Positions 1 to 8,748 of a DNA stretch of 64,000 nucleotides are shown here, one piece after another. This DNA comes from Streptomyces alanosinicus (GTDB taxonomy: Bacteria > Actinomycetota > Actinomycetes > Streptomycetales > Streptomycetaceae): contig NZ_BMVG01000028.1 in assembly GCF_014650595.1 (NCBI RefSeq), forward strand, positions 29,488-93,487, given 5' to 3'. The position numbers and the translations under genes were made by a program. Positions within the stretch are counted from its first letter, which is position 1; each line of letters begins with the position of its first letter. The notes below the pieces were generated by a model. It saw only the letters and a list, made by a program, of their open reading frames with translations, did no database searches and was not told the DNA's origin.

Positions 1-420
1 AGCAGTCCGATGAGGCGAACCCGTGAGACCGCGGAGTTCATCGCTGCCGCTGCCGAGCTGCCGGTACGAGAGGATGCCCGGCTACGTGAACGGATGAACT
101 GGGACGACGATCAATCCCTAGAAGATTTCCTCACAGAGTGGGACGCGACGGTCCAGGACCGGGATTTCATCCCACGGTCCGGAGACTCGTCCCATCAAGC
201 CGGGGCACGATTTCTTAGTTGCTTGAGGGATCTGACCAGAGAGCCGGGCCCGATCGCGGTCGTTACCCATGGTGGAGTTACGGTCGACCTGTTGCGAACT
301 CTAATCGGTGACGATGCGCTCACGGCCAGCTTGCTAAACGAAGGCGTGCCCGCGTGTGCCATCACCACGCTGTATGGCACCTCGGTTGTAGACATCGCAT
401 CGCACGCACACCTGGGGTAG
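1..420 (+). CDS. Histidine phosphatase family protein, 5' end outside window
   Basis: The reading frame is open from base 1, so the gene starts before the window and lacks its N-terminal RHG motif here. What remains is the C-terminal two thirds of a phosphoglycerate-mutase-type histidine phosphatase. The stretch SSPMRRTRETAEF matches the conserved 'SpLxRaxqTAe' segment, and VVTHGG carries the second catalytic histidine of the family. Such enzymes remove phosphate from sugars, nucleotides or other small molecules in the cytoplasm; the substrate cannot be told from sequence. It stops just upstream of IS remnants. The family call is firm, the substrate unknown. Confidence 0.8.
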   Translation, partial: SSPMRRTRETAEFIAAAAELPVREDARLRERMNWDDDQSLEDFLTEWDATVQDRDFIPRSGDSSHQAGARFLSCLRDLTREPGPIAVVTHGGVTVDLLRTLIGDDALTASLLNEGVPACAITTLYGTSVVDIASHAHLG

Positions 421-843
421 GCCGACCACGGCGGAGCGCGACTCTCGTATCTCTGCAAAGCGACAGCCGAACGGCTCGCTCAGTCCACCGGCCCACGCAG
501 CCAACGGCTGCCAGCTCCTCCTGGGCGTCGCCCTTTATCTGCGGTCACGGGCGCGCAGGACGACGAACACGACCGCGGCGCGATCCACGTGGGCGGCAGA
601 CGGAGGCGCCTGGCTGGAGTAAACCGGTCGTGGAAGGTGCCTTGCTGTTGGCACTCTGGCGCCATGTTGTTCATGCTCACCGGGTCAAGCTGCTCGGGTA
701 ACTGCCCGTTCTCTATCCGTTCGTGTGCTCGGTCTGGTTCGAACGTGGTCCTGGATCGGGTGAGTTGGCCGACGTCGGGGCATGAAGGAAGGGCCTCTTG
801 GTAGCTCGCGGTTGTCGAGTCCAGCGAGAAGCAAGAGGCCCTG
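421..843. other. Non-coding stretch before the IS5-type remnant
   Basis: Short open frames occur on both strands, but none resembles a protein I recognise and they overlap each other. The only clear structure is an inverted repeat near the right end (listed separately). It may hold the degraded left end of the IS5-type element or of an older IS. Confidence 0.4.
790..842. repeat. 11-bp inverted repeat (hairpin)
   Basis: AGGGCCTCTTG at 790-800 is the exact reverse complement of CAAGAGGCCCT at 832-842, with a 31-base spacer. It lies just upstream of the IS5-type transposase remnant and could be a structured IS end or a terminator. Confidence 0.55.
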
Positions 844-1104
844 TTGTCGAAGTGTCGCGTGGTCGTGGTTGCCGGGTCCAGTCCGTCCACTCCTGGGTGT
901 GACTGCCTCGCCCATCGGTTCGGGAACGCGGCCGACCGGCCAGAGCGCCGGCCCCGGTACGGCTCGGACCTGAGCGATGCGGAGTGGGCCCTGGTGCGGG
1001 ATCTGCTGCCGGTGCCGGGATGGCTGGCGGGCCGGGGCGGCCGTCCAGAGGGCTACTGCCACCGGCAGATGATCGACGCTGTGCGCTACCTCGTCGACAA
1101 CGGC
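844..1104 (+). pseudogene. IS5-type transposase, 5' part, interrupted
   Basis: From about base 964 the frame reads SDLSDAEWALVRDLLP..GYCHRQMIDAVRYLVDNG, the typical N-terminus of Streptomyces IS5-type transposases. After DNG at 1096-1104 the frame runs into the left end of an IS4-type element. The same protein resumes at 2558 with DNGIKWRAMP in a matching codon phase, so removing the inserted element and one target copy restores one continuous frame. The exact start is unclear; 844 is the first start codon of the frame, and the transposase-like sequence begins about 40 codons in. Confidence 0.85.
1095..1104. repeat. Target site duplication, left copy
   Basis: CGACAACGGC lies immediately left of the IS4-type element and is repeated exactly at 2557-2566. 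Ten base pairs is in the range usual for IS4-family insertions. Confidence 0.9.
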
Positions 1105-1121
1105 CAATGCCGTTGCTTGAG
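1105..1121. repeat. Left terminal inverted repeat of the IS4-type element
   Basis: CAATGCCGTTGCTTGAG, an exact inverted match to 2540-2556. The transposase stop codon region begins right next to it. Confidence 0.9.
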
Positions 1122-2477
1122 CTACTGAAGTATCGCGGGCGTGAGGGTGATGACCTTCTCCGGAACCCGTCGTGTACCTCGCCTGACCTGGTCTTTCTTG
1201 CGCACGATGTACTGCGAGACCGGATGGCGGGTGTAGCGGTCCGCTGCACGTAGTCGCCGTAGCCCGTTGTCGAGCTTGCGCACGACTTTCGTGGCCATCC
1301 GCTTCATGAACTGCCCCAGGCGGCGGGTTGATTGGCCTGCCTGGAGAACGACGCTGCGTCGTGTGTGCTTGAGGACCTTGACGAACGAGATCCGGTCGGG
1401 GTCCAGGCCCTCGCCGTCGGCCAGCCGCATGATGATCCGGTTCAGACAGTGATGGAGAGTCAGGTGAGCCCAGATCTCCTGCCGTACCAGTTCCGGCGAC
1501 GCCGACCGCAGAACCTCGGTCTTTCCCCGCTGACAGGTCTTCAGCTGCCGGTAGGCGGACTCGACCTCCCAGCGCTCGTGATACAGGGCCGCCAGCTCCT
1601 CAGCGGGCCAGGATTCCGGATCGAGCAAGTCGGTCAGCAGCCTGGCTGTCTCACCCCCGTCGACCTGGTAGTCGATCACCCTCACTGTCACCCCGCCCGG
1701 ATGGGACCGCCGCTGCCCGGCGAGATTCATCCGGGTCAGATAGGTCCCGTCAGGCAAGACCTCCATGGGCTTCGCGGCGACGAAGGTGCGGGCTCTGATC
1801 AGTAAGTGCGCTCCGGCCCGCGTATATGCCTTCCACAGTGCGACACCGGGGAAGGCCCGGTCCATGATCACCAGCATGCCGGCGGCACTGCCGGCCATCT
1901 CTGTCGCCAGCGCGGGCTCGCCACCACCGCCCTTGAAGCTGCCTATCCGCGCGTCGATCGTCGCGTGCGTACCGGTCTCAGTCAGGGTCACCACCCTGGC
2001 CTGCGGGAACCCGATGGGCCGACCGACACTGTCCACCTGGCCACCAAAAGCGGCACGTGTCGTATCGTTCTCCGGCACGTCCAGCAAGAACCCGTCGACC
2101 GCGGCAACTCTCATCCCGCGCCAGAACGCGGCCTCGAGAGTGCGCGGAGCGATCGCCCCCGCCACCCGGCGGAACACTCCCTCCACCGGTGCGGCCCCAA
2201 GCTGCTGCCGGGCCCTGGTGAACGACGACTTGTTCGGGACCGACTGGTCCATCTCGCCCAGGGCCCCGACCAGGTTCTCCGCGACATCGTCGTAGGAGTC
2301 CTGCTGGAACAGCGCCAGAGCAAGCACGTAGTAGACCATGAACCGGCTCGACAGGGGACGGGGCTTGGCATCCAGCCGACCACACGCGGTCAGCACCTCG
2401 TCCACCAGCTCAGGAACGATCCACTCGGTGAGCAACCCGAGCCGGACTTCATCGGATAACCCGATCCATGGATGCAT
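1122..2477 (-). CDS. IS4-family transposase
   Basis: A 451-residue cut-and-paste transposase. Candidate catalytic residues are visible: aspartate in AAVDGFLLDVPEN (residues about 125-137), aspartate in LVIMDRAFPG (about 202-211), and the glutamate within YHERWEVESAYRQLK, which fits the IS4-family Y-x2-R-x3-E-x6-K signature exactly. The gene fills its element, starting about 60 bp inside the right repeat and ending beside the left repeat. Full length and intact motifs suggest it is functional. It is transcribed opposite to the IS5-type gene it interrupts. Confidence 0.93.
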   Translation of the reverse strand: MHPWIGLSDEVRLGLLTEWIVPELVDEVLTACGRLDAKPRPLSSRFMVYYVLALALFQQDSYDDVAENLVGALGEMDQSVPNKSSFTRARQQLGAAPVEGVFRRVAGAIAPRTLEAAFWRGMRVAAVDGFLLDVPENDTTRAAFGGQVDSVGRPIGFPQARVVTLTETGTHATIDARIGSFKGGGGEPALATEMAGSAAGMLVIMDRAFPGVALWKAYTRAGAHLLIRARTFVAAKPMEVLPDGTYLTRMNLAGQRRSHPGGVTVRVIDYQVDGGETARLLTDLLDPESWPAEELAALYHERWEVESAYRQLKTCQRGKTEVLRSASPELVRQEIWAHLTLHHCLNRIIMRLADGEGLDPDRISFVKVLKHTRRSVVLQAGQSTRRLGQFMKRMATKVVRKLDNGLRRLRAADRYTRHPVSQYIVRKKDQVRRGTRRVPEKVITLTPAILQ

Positions 2478-2539
2478 GTCCGTGTCAACGAACCAGCACC
2501 CCGGCGGTCACCGTGCCTGGGAGAGAACTACGTGCACCT

Positions 2540-2556
2540 CTCAAGCAACGGCATTG
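2540..2556. repeat. Right terminal inverted repeat of the IS4-type element
   Basis: CTCAAGCAACGGCATTG, the reverse complement of 1105-1121 with no mismatch. Confidence 0.9.
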
Positions 2557-2566
2557 CGACAACGGC
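2557..2566. repeat. Target site duplication, right copy
   Basis: CGACAACGGC, identical to 1095-1104. Confidence 0.9.
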
Positions 2567-3241
2567 ATCAAATGGCGGGCGATGCCGTCTGACTTCCCGC
2601 CCTGGCCACGGGTCTATGCCTTCTTCGCCCGCTGGCGGGATGCGGGGCTGGTGACCGAGCTGCACGACCGGCTGCGCGAGGCCGTCCGCCTGGTAGAGGG
2701 CCGCAGCCCGGAGCCGAGCGCGGCGGTCGTGGACTCACAGTCGGTGAAGGCGGACGCCACGGTCACCCTCGCTTCACGGGGATACGACGCCGGGAAGAAG
2801 ATCAACGGGCGCAAGCGCCACCTGCTCACCGACACCCTCGGACTCCTGCTGGCCGTGCTGGTCACGCCGGCCTCCACGACCGACCGGGACGCGGCCCGCA
2901 TCCTTCTACCCGCAGCAAGGAATCACTTCCGGCGGCTGGCGCGCGTCTGGGCCGACGGCGGTTACACCGGCCACCTCACCGACTGGGCCACCCAGCACCT
3001 CGGAGTCGTCCTCGACATCGTCCGCCGCAGCGATGAGGCCAGCGGCTTTGAGGTCCTGCCCCGTCGCTGGGTCGTCGAGAGATCCTTCGCCTGGCTCCTG
3101 CGCAGCCGACGCCTGGTCCGTGACTATGAACGGCGCACCGACACCAGCGAGACCGTCATCCTGTGGTCGATGACCATACTCATGAGCCGCCGCCTGGCCG
3201 CCCAGTGCCCGCAGCGTCCTGCTCCGGCGCGGGCAGCATGA
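2558..3241 (+). pseudogene. IS5-type transposase, 3' part
   Basis: This continues the transposase interrupted at 1104: DNGIKWRAMPSDFPPWPRVYAFF, then AVVDSQSVK (first catalytic Asp region), GRKRHLLTDTLG, WADGGYTG (second Asp region) and RRWVVERSFAWL (catalytic Glu region) in the usual order, ending at 3241. Apart from the IS insertion the gene seems intact. Its last 60 bp overlap the 3' end of the convergent coiled-coil/HTH gene, a close packing suggesting the two travel together. Confidence 0.88.
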
Positions 3242-3683
3242 ACCTGCCCGGCTTCTCCTCCACCAGCCAGCCCCGTTCCACCAGCCGTTTCAGCCGGGCC
3301 CTCGCTCCTTCGACACGGGAGGCGGAGGCGCTGTCCCAGCCCAGCACCACCGCTGGCCGTCGGGCACCAAGCCCATCGGCTCCCGCCTCCAGGGCAGCGG
3401 CCATCAACGCCTGGTAATCCACCGACAGCACCTCGGTGTCGGCCGCGTCCTGGCGGTGAGGCACCGCCCGGCGCGGCCCCACCGGCTTCCTCTGCGACAC
3501 GACGGCCACGGCGGGCGCATCCTCCTCGGCCAGCGCCTCCAGATACTGCTCCAGGCCGATCACCCGGCGCCTGAGCACCTCTTCCGCATCTGCCAGAGCC
3601 GCCCGCACCCGCTCCAGCTCGGCTTCGAGTTCCTCCACCCGCACCATCGCGGCCTTCTGCCTCGCTTCCAACACCGCCCGCAT
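3180..3683 (-). CDS. Coiled-coil plus winged-helix-like protein associated with IS genes
   Basis: A 167-residue protein starting at MRAVLEARQK; a longer frame exists, but its N-terminus would be read from neighbouring sequence. Residues about 5-50 are a heptad-rich coiled coil (EELEAELERVRAALADAEEVL). After a variable linker, the C-terminus RARLKRLVERGWLVEEKPGRFML looks like the end of a winged helix. No function is known to me. A broken gene of the same layout lies at 58672-59102, also beside transposase remnants, so an association with mobile elements is likely. It overlaps the IS5-type transposase gene tail to tail. Confidence 0.6.
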   Translation of the reverse strand: MRAVLEARQKAAMVRVEELEAELERVRAALADAEEVLRRRVIGLEQYLEALAEEDAPAVAVVSQRKPVGPRRAVPHRQDAADTEVLSVDYQALMAAALEAGADGLGARRPAVVLGWDSASASRVEGARARLKRLVERGWLVEEKPGRFMLPAPEQDAAGTGRPGGGS

Positions 3684-3754
3684 CGACGGCATCCGCCACC
3701 CCCACGACATCTCGGTCAGCAACGGACCGAGACTTCCGTGCCAGTCGCCATCCC

Positions 3755-4399
3755 ATGCCGGACCAGCGGAAACCACACGTGAGGTTCGGAAAGAGAACGA
3801 CCTCTAAGACGACCCTGGCCTATGCGACGGCCTGTCGGCTCGGGAAGATCGCTGTGCACGACTCCGATGAGCTTGGTGTGCCGGAGGACGCCAACCGCCA
3901 GTGGCGGCATCGCATGACCGAGATGTGGGTGCGACGCGCGTTGGACTACCAGGACCGCGGCATCGACCTTCTGCTCAGCGGGCAGTCCCCTTTGGGTGAA
4001 TTGCTGGCAGCGCCCTCCGCCCTGCGACTGGACGGCATCGCCGTTTGCCTGGTCGATGTCACTGACCCGGTCCGACGCGCTCGCCTCGTCGAGCGTGACC
4101 CCGGGCGGTGGGACATCCAGGCGATCGACGCCTACCTCGGCTGGGCTGCATGGCGCCGCAAGCACGCCCTCGACCCGTCTCACCGACCCGACGTCATCAT
4201 CGAGGACGGCTGGCCCGGGATGGCCTGGCAACGCTGGACCGGGTGGCACTCCGGTGATCCCCGATGGTGCACTCAGCTGCTCGACACCACGGACCATTCA
4301 GTCACCGAATCCGTGGACCAGGTCGAGCAGTGGATCACTGAGCAGCGCAACGCACACCAGGCTGGCCAGCTCCCTCTGCACCGCGGTTGGGCTTCGTGA
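3755..4399 (+). pseudogene. P-loop kinase-like protein with replaced or lost N-terminus
   Basis: From about base 3806 the frame reads KTTLAYATACRLGKIAVHDSDELGVPEDANRQW, like a small P-loop ATPase/kinase just after its Walker A motif, but the expected G-x-P-x-G-x-G-K-T/S before it is missing: GKRTTSKTT stands in its place. The rest looks intact: LDGIAVCLVDVTDP, RARLVERDPGRW, a conserved Trp-rich C-terminus. I infer that insertion of the IS5/coiled-coil unit removed the original 5' end. Members of this group phosphorylate small molecules or are uncharacterised ATPases. The present product, if made, probably lacks nucleotide binding. Confidence 0.6.
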
Positions 4400-4590
4400 T
4401 CCGCCCGAACGGCTCAGTCCAATGATCCCGGGCCTCCACTCGACGTCGGTTTCGCTGCTGGGCAACCACACCTCGACGTGATACGCCCTGTCCATCGCTG
4501 CGCTGCTATCCCCCGAGCGCGTCGATCGCTACGCAGCCAAATCACCAGCGTGATACGTCGCTGGCGCGCCGGCCCGTAGGCTCTGCCTCC

Positions 4591-5241
4591 ATGCAGCAGC
4601 TGGCGATTTTCGACCTCGACAACACCCTTGTGGACCGCCAAGGTCCATTGACAGCCTGGATCTCAGCCTTCTCCGAGCGGCATGCCCTGACGGACCTTGC
4701 TCGAACGCACCTGTTCGATGCGATGCGTGACCGCGCTTCCTTGGAGACCTTTGAGGCGTTTTGCGCTGAACATAAGCTCGCACCCACGGCCGAAGCGTTG
4801 TGGCTTGATTACAGCCGCCATATGGCGCGTTCCGTCAGTTGCCCTGCAGGAGTACTTGATGGCCTATCCAGGCTACGAGGCGCCGGCTGGAAGGTTGCCG
4901 TTGCCACGAACGGTGGGACCGAGATCCAGACTGCGAAAGCGACCGCATCGGGGATCGTTGATCACGTTGATGTGGTGTGCATCTCTGAGGCAGTCGGGGC
5001 ACGCAAGCCGGAAACGGTGATCTTCGAGAAAGCGGCTGCCGCCTGCGGAGCTGATCTTGCACTGGGCGGCTGGATGGTCGGGGACGGTGTGGACACCGAC
5101 ATCCGCGGGGGCCGAGCAGCTGGACTGCACACCATCTGGATTAGCGGCGGCAGGACCTGGCCCAGTGGTGACGTGCAGCCGGACCACGTCACCACCGACG
5201 TACGCCAGGCGATCGATCTGCTGCTCACCACCGTGGGCTGA
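4591..5241 (+). CDS. HAD-superfamily phosphatase
   Basis: A 216-residue haloacid-dehalogenase-type hydrolase. Motif I is IFDLDNT (nucleophile Asp8, acid Asp10), motif II is VAVATNG (about residue 109), motif III is the lysine in ARKPETVIFEKA, and motif IV is MVGDGVDTDIRGG. A helical cap of about 70 residues sits between motifs I and II, as in the phosphoglycolate phosphatase/YjjG-like group. These enzymes dephosphorylate small metabolites in the cytoplasm; the substrate is not evident. It ends 12 bp before the dehydrogenase gene, so the two are likely co-transcribed. Confidence 0.88.
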   Translation: MQQLAIFDLDNTLVDRQGPLTAWISAFSERHALTDLARTHLFDAMRDRASLETFEAFCAEHKLAPTAEALWLDYSRHMARSVSCPAGVLDGLSRLRGAGWKVAVATNGGTEIQTAKATASGIVDHVDVVCISEAVGARKPETVIFEKAAAACGADLALGGWMVGDGVDTDIRGGRAAGLHTIWISGGRTWPSGDVQPDHVTTDVRQAIDLLLTTVG

Positions 5242-5253
5242 GAGGACATCGTC

Positions 5254-6123
5254 GTGGATTGCGAAGCCATCACGGTTGGGCTGCTGCACCCCGGCAGCAT
5301 GGGCGCCGCATTCGGCGCCCACTTGCGACGACAGAACGTCCGGGTGCTGTGGTGCACGGACGGCCGCAGCAGCCAGTCCTTGGCCCGGGCCGAGGACGCC
5401 GGCCTCGAAGGCGTACAGAACCTGATGCAACTGGTGGCGCGTGCCGACGTGCTGCTGTCTCTGTGCCCGCCAGCCGCCGCAGTGGAGGTCGCGCAGCAAG
5501 TGGCTGCCTGCGGGTTCGACGGCCGGTTGTATATCGAGGCGAACGCGATCACGCCGCGCCGTGTAAGGGAAGTCGCAGAACTTCTTCCTGGCGCTGTGGT
5601 CATCGACGGCGCGGTTGTCGGCTCCCCACCGGTGGGCGGCAAGCAGCCCACGTTGTATCTGTCAGGAGACCGTGACGGCTGCCTCCGGGCCACGGCCCTG
5701 TTCGACGCGAGCGACGTGAAGACCCATGTGCTGGGCACCGAGGTGGGAACGGCCTCTGCGCTGAAGCTGTCGTACTCGAGCTACCAGAAGGCCTCCCGCA
5801 TCCTGGCGGCGCTCGCCTACGGTGTCGCCGATGCCAACGGCGTAGCTGACGAACTCCTCAAGATCGCCGGGAAACGGGGCGGAAGCTACCTGACCGAAAC
5901 CGACTACATCCCCAAGACAGCATCCCGCGCCTGGCGCTGGGCCCCCGAACTCGACGATGCAGCAGCCCTGCTGAGGGACGTCGGGCTCCCAGACGACCTG
6001 ATGCGAGCAGCCAGCCGAGTCCTCCACCAGTGGTCGGACGCCCGAGACCGCGACCTCACCGTCGCGGAGACGCTCTCGCTTCTGCAAGTCGACCACGGAC
6101 GGGACAAGAACGCCGAACCGTAG
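5254..6123 (+). CDS. NAD(P)-dependent dehydrogenase, 6-phosphogluconate dehydrogenase-like
   Basis: A 289-residue protein starting at GTG 5254. The N-terminus VGLLHPGSMGAAFG is a Rossmann nucleotide-binding loop with the 'HPGxMG' form seen in 3-hydroxyisobutyrate/6-phosphogluconate dehydrogenase-like proteins. A C-terminal all-helical domain (from about residue 170, ALKLSYSSYQKASRILAALAYG) resembles DUF1932. It sits directly after the HAD phosphatase gene. The pair could process a phosphorylated sugar or hydroxy acid, but the substrate is unknown. Length fits the family. Confidence 0.8.
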   Translation: MDCEAITVGLLHPGSMGAAFGAHLRRQNVRVLWCTDGRSSQSLARAEDAGLEGVQNLMQLVARADVLLSLCPPAAAVEVAQQVAACGFDGRLYIEANAITPRRVREVAELLPGAVVIDGAVVGSPPVGGKQPTLYLSGDRDGCLRATALFDASDVKTHVLGTEVGTASALKLSYSSYQKASRILAALAYGVADANGVADELLKIAGKRGGSYLTETDYIPKTASRAWRWAPELDDAAALLRDVGLPDDLMRAASRVLHQWSDARDRDLTVAETLSLLQVDHGRDKNAEP

Positions 6124-6147
6124 CGTGCCCCTGTGGTTCGCCTGCGG

Positions 6148-6699
6148 TCAGACGCCGCGGCGAATCAGGAGATCGATCTCCTGCGCTGCCTCTGCGGGCG
6201 ACATGGCGTCGGTATCCAACTGCAGGTCCCAAGCGAAATCCGAGCTGGTCTCGATGTCTTGGGCCGTAGCGTCCCAGGCGGCCAGGCGGGCCTCGGTGTC
6301 GCTGTCGCCGCGCCTCTTGGAACGGGTACCGGTGCTCTCCCGCGAACACCACAGCAGCACACTGGTCCACGAGGCGGGGAACTTCTCCACCACTGCCTCA
6401 AGGCCCGCGACCTGCCCGAGATGCAGGATGGGAATGCATCCGTCCTTCATGGCCTGGACAAGGCCGGGACGGTCCACGAGGTAGATGTTGCTGTACCTGT
6501 CGTTTCGGTAGATCACGTCCCCTCGTGCCTCAAGCTCTGCCAGCTGATCGGCGGACCCCATCCGGTAGCCACGGGTGCGGCCACTGCCAATCTTGAGACG
6601 CATGAACGCGCGATAGGTGTCGTTGTGTTCGCAGAGGGCCGTGGTGATGGTGTCCTTCCCGGACGCGGGTGGACCGTACAGCAGGATGCCCTGGCTCAT
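6148..6699 (-). CDS. Guanylate-kinase-like P-loop kinase
   Basis: A 183-residue protein with an N-terminal Walker A loop GILLYGPPASGKDT (residues 4-17) and a downstream segment RTRGYRMGSADQLAEL / GDVIYRNDRYSNIY that resembles the GMP-binding part of guanylate kinases. It probably phosphorylates a nucleotide or similar small substrate. The start codon overlaps the stop of the upstream HTH-ATPase gene by 4 bp (ATGA), so the two are translationally coupled. It is not the housekeeping gmk judging by context and divergence. Confidence 0.72.
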   Translation of the reverse strand: MSQGILLYGPPASGKDTITTALCEHNDTYRAFMRLKIGSGRTRGYRMGSADQLAELEARGDVIYRNDRYSNIYLVDRPGLVQAMKDGCIPILHLGQVAGLEAVVEKFPASWTSVLLWCSRESTGTRSKRRGDSDTEARLAAWDATAQDIETSSDFAWDLQLDTDAMSPAEAAQEIDLLIRRGV

Positions 6700-7736
6700 G
6701 CGAACACCGTCCCGAAGATCTGCCTAACTTGATCCGTGAGGGATATTGCTGCACCGAGACGGTTGTCGACCACCAAGTGCGGTACGACTGGTCGTAGTTC
6801 CGTATCAATCGTGGAGGCGTACTCGTCCCAGTTCTGCAACTTCCAGCTGTCGCGGGCTGCCGAGCGGAAGCTTATGTTCTCGTGCATCGTCTCCAGGTCA
6901 GAGTGGATCCAGATGACCGGCACGATCACGCCCCGCGCCTGGCATCGGTTGATCAGCCGGCGCATCCACCGCTCGTCGGTCACCTCGGCAACGAACGGTG
7001 CGGTGAGTACGGTGCTGATCGCGCAGTCGACGTTGGCGTAGGCGGTTTCGAGCAAGCACTGGTACTCCAAAGGCCGCACCTTCTCCCGATATATCGGGGA
7101 GCGGCGGTCGTTTGGGTCGCTTCCCATCTCGATCAGCAGCCGCTCAACAAGCGGACGAGTGATGGGGTCCTTGTCGAGGAGCGGCCATCCGGTGAGCCTC
7201 GAGAGGAACCGGGAGAACTCTGACTTCCCACTGCCGGCGAATCCGGCCACCACCAACAGCGTGGGCTGATTCGGATCGCCGCCCGTGTGACGACGTTTCC
7301 ACGCATCAATGATCCGCTGCTGAACCTCCTGGCCGTTGCTGTTGGCATCGCCCGGAGCGATCTGCAGCACCGCACGCTCAACGGCCAGCACGTGGTCGCC
7401 GATCGGCTCTACCTTCGATGGTGTGAGCCTGAGCTGAGTTTGCTCACCCGGAAGTGCCTTACGGAACCCCAACTCCGGCTCGGTGGCTCGGTAGAGAAGA
7501 CAGTAAGCCCGGCGGTAATGCGGACCGGGATACACCTCACCTTGCTCGTGCTGCCACAGTGTCTGGAAGTTCGCGGCTGGCACAGTGAGTCCGGCAGCGC
7601 GCGCCACTTCCCGTAGCTGCTCACCGGCACCCTCAAGCGTCAGACCATGCGCTTCGCGCATCGCGCGGAGCTGCTCCGGACGCCACCCCGCGCGGCCCTT
7701 CCCCATACCTGCTACCGCCTGCCCACTACTCACCAT
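6696..7736 (-). CDS. HTH domain fused to P-loop kinase
   Basis: A 346-residue protein from ATG 7736; a longer frame exists upstream but lacks a convincing start. Residues about 15-75 form an XRE-like helix-turn-helix (RPEQLRAMREAHGLTLEGAGEQL, TLWQHEQGEVYPG). The C-terminal half carries Walker A VAGFAGSGKSEFSRFL and looks like a zeta-toxin/AAA-type small-molecule kinase. The fusion suggests a kinase that also binds DNA or autoregulates. It is coupled to the downstream guanylate-kinase-like gene and divergent from the XRE gene at 7931, sharing a 194-bp intergenic region that must hold both promoters. Confidence 0.75.
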   Translation of the reverse strand: MVSSGQAVAGMGKGRAGWRPEQLRAMREAHGLTLEGAGEQLREVARAAGLTVPAANFQTLWQHEQGEVYPGPHYRRAYCLLYRATEPELGFRKALPGEQTQLRLTPSKVEPIGDHVLAVERAVLQIAPGDANSNGQEVQQRIIDAWKRRHTGGDPNQPTLLVVAGFAGSGKSEFSRFLSRLTGWPLLDKDPITRPLVERLLIEMGSDPNDRRSPIYREKVRPLEYQCLLETAYANVDCAISTVLTAPFVAEVTDERWMRRLINRCQARGVIVPVIWIHSDLETMHENISFRSAARDSWKLQNWDEYASTIDTELRPVVPHLVVDNRLGAAISLTDQVRQIFGTVFA

Positions 7737-7930
7737 GATCGGGACCCTAAGTCTGCCCCGAACGAACTCATGTGTAAGCCGATGTTGAAAAGTCACGTCG
7801 CTCGATGATGAGCAGCTTCGCCAAGCGCCAGTGATACGCCACAGAGCCGAATGCCGGTGTGATGGGGCCCACTCCGGCAGGCCCGCTTGCCGGATCCAGG
7901 AGTTCATCAGCCGGCGAAGGAGACGATCAG

Positions 7931-8380
7931 GTGTCGGGACCGCGAACCACTGAGGTACCTGCAACTTCGTGGGGCACTCGTCGCTGCCGCACCTGCCAGT
8001 GCCGCCTGAGCAGGTACAACAGCGACGACATCTGTTCCGGCTGCGCTCGTAGCACGACAGCCGCGCCGCCTGCGCGCCCCTTCGTTCCGACCCATGTATG
8101 GGCCCGCCAGGACGTCAGAGACGCCTTGTTACGTAAGGACTTCGGCAAGCTGTGCCAACTCGTGCGAGAGTACGGCCATCTCCGTCAGGAGGACATGGCC
8201 CTTCTGACGGGATTGAGTCAGGCGTTCCTGTCGATGCTGGAATCCGGGCATCGACGCCTCACCAACATCGAGCGGATCGTCGTGCTCCTAGACGGCTTGA
8301 ACGCACCCGTCGACATCACTGGGCCGATGCTCCGCCCCGTAGCCGCTTCTCCAGGCCTACCTCTCCGGACCGTCTCCTGA
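7931..8380 (+). CDS. XRE-type regulator with N-terminal zinc-ribbon-like segment
   Basis: Starting at GTG 7931, chosen because AAGGAGA lies at good spacing upstream, the protein has 149 residues. Near the N-terminus CRTCQCRLSRYNSDDICSGC has two CxxC pairs, likely a zinc ribbon. Residues about 70-125 are a helix-turn-helix (LRQEDMALLTGLSQAFLSMLESGHRRLTNIE). It is probably a DNA-binding regulator of the neighbouring kinase or RNA-ligase-like genes; this is inferred from position only. Confidence 0.75.
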   Translation: MSGPRTTEVPATSWGTRRCRTCQCRLSRYNSDDICSGCARSTTAAPPARPFVPTHVWARQDVRDALLRKDFGKLCQLVREYGHLRQEDMALLTGLSQAFLSMLESGHRRLTNIERIVVLLDGLNAPVDITGPMLRPVAASPGLPLRTVS

Positions 8381-8748
8381 TGCTCGAACCTCGATCGTGA
8401 TCTTGCCACCAAGATGCGGGTTGAGTATGACGGCGGCCGTGACAATTCAACTTGCGTTGACGCCGCTCTGTGAAGAAGGTACCCGGCTGATTCCGGCCCG
8501 GATATCACACTTGTGATGTGCGAAGTATGCGGCGCCAATGCAGAGTTGAGTAATCAGAGGTGGCGCGGACACGCGTAGGCGATACCTTGCGATCTACAGG
8601 CGACGGAACGCGCGCGCCCACCTCACGCTGCCGCCGCCTGATGAGAGCCGCCCTGTCCTTCTGCTTCCCCCGTAGCGGAAGGACAGGGCATCATCACTGC
8701 ATCTGCCATGATGGCTGGCCTGAGCCATGTGCGAGACGGGGGAGCTGG
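8381..8748. other. Intergenic leader upstream of the RNA-ligase-like gene
   Basis: No gene seen. It holds a strong inverted repeat (8650-8689) and a good ribosome binding site GGGGGAG just before ATG 8749. Confidence 0.5.
8650..8689. repeat. 12-bp perfect inverted repeat (hairpin)
   Basis: GCCCTGTCCTTC at 8650-8661 pairs exactly with GAAGGACAGGGC at 8678-8689 across a 16-base loop. It has no T run, and lies 60 bp upstream of the RNA-ligase-like gene, so it may be a terminator for the XRE gene or a leader structure. Confidence 0.65.

Larger units (their letters stand above)
1105..2556 (-). mobile_element. Complete IS4-type insertion sequence, 1452 bp
   Basis: The element is bounded by perfect 17-bp terminal inverted repeats (CAATGCCGTTGCTTGAG at 1105-1121; its reverse complement at 2540-2556) and by a 10-bp direct target duplication. 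It holds a single minus-strand transposase gene with an intact DDE/YREK signature. Identical target copies, perfect ends and an intact gene suggest a recent insertion. It landed inside an IS5-type transposase gene, giving a nested arrangement. Confidence 0.93.
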
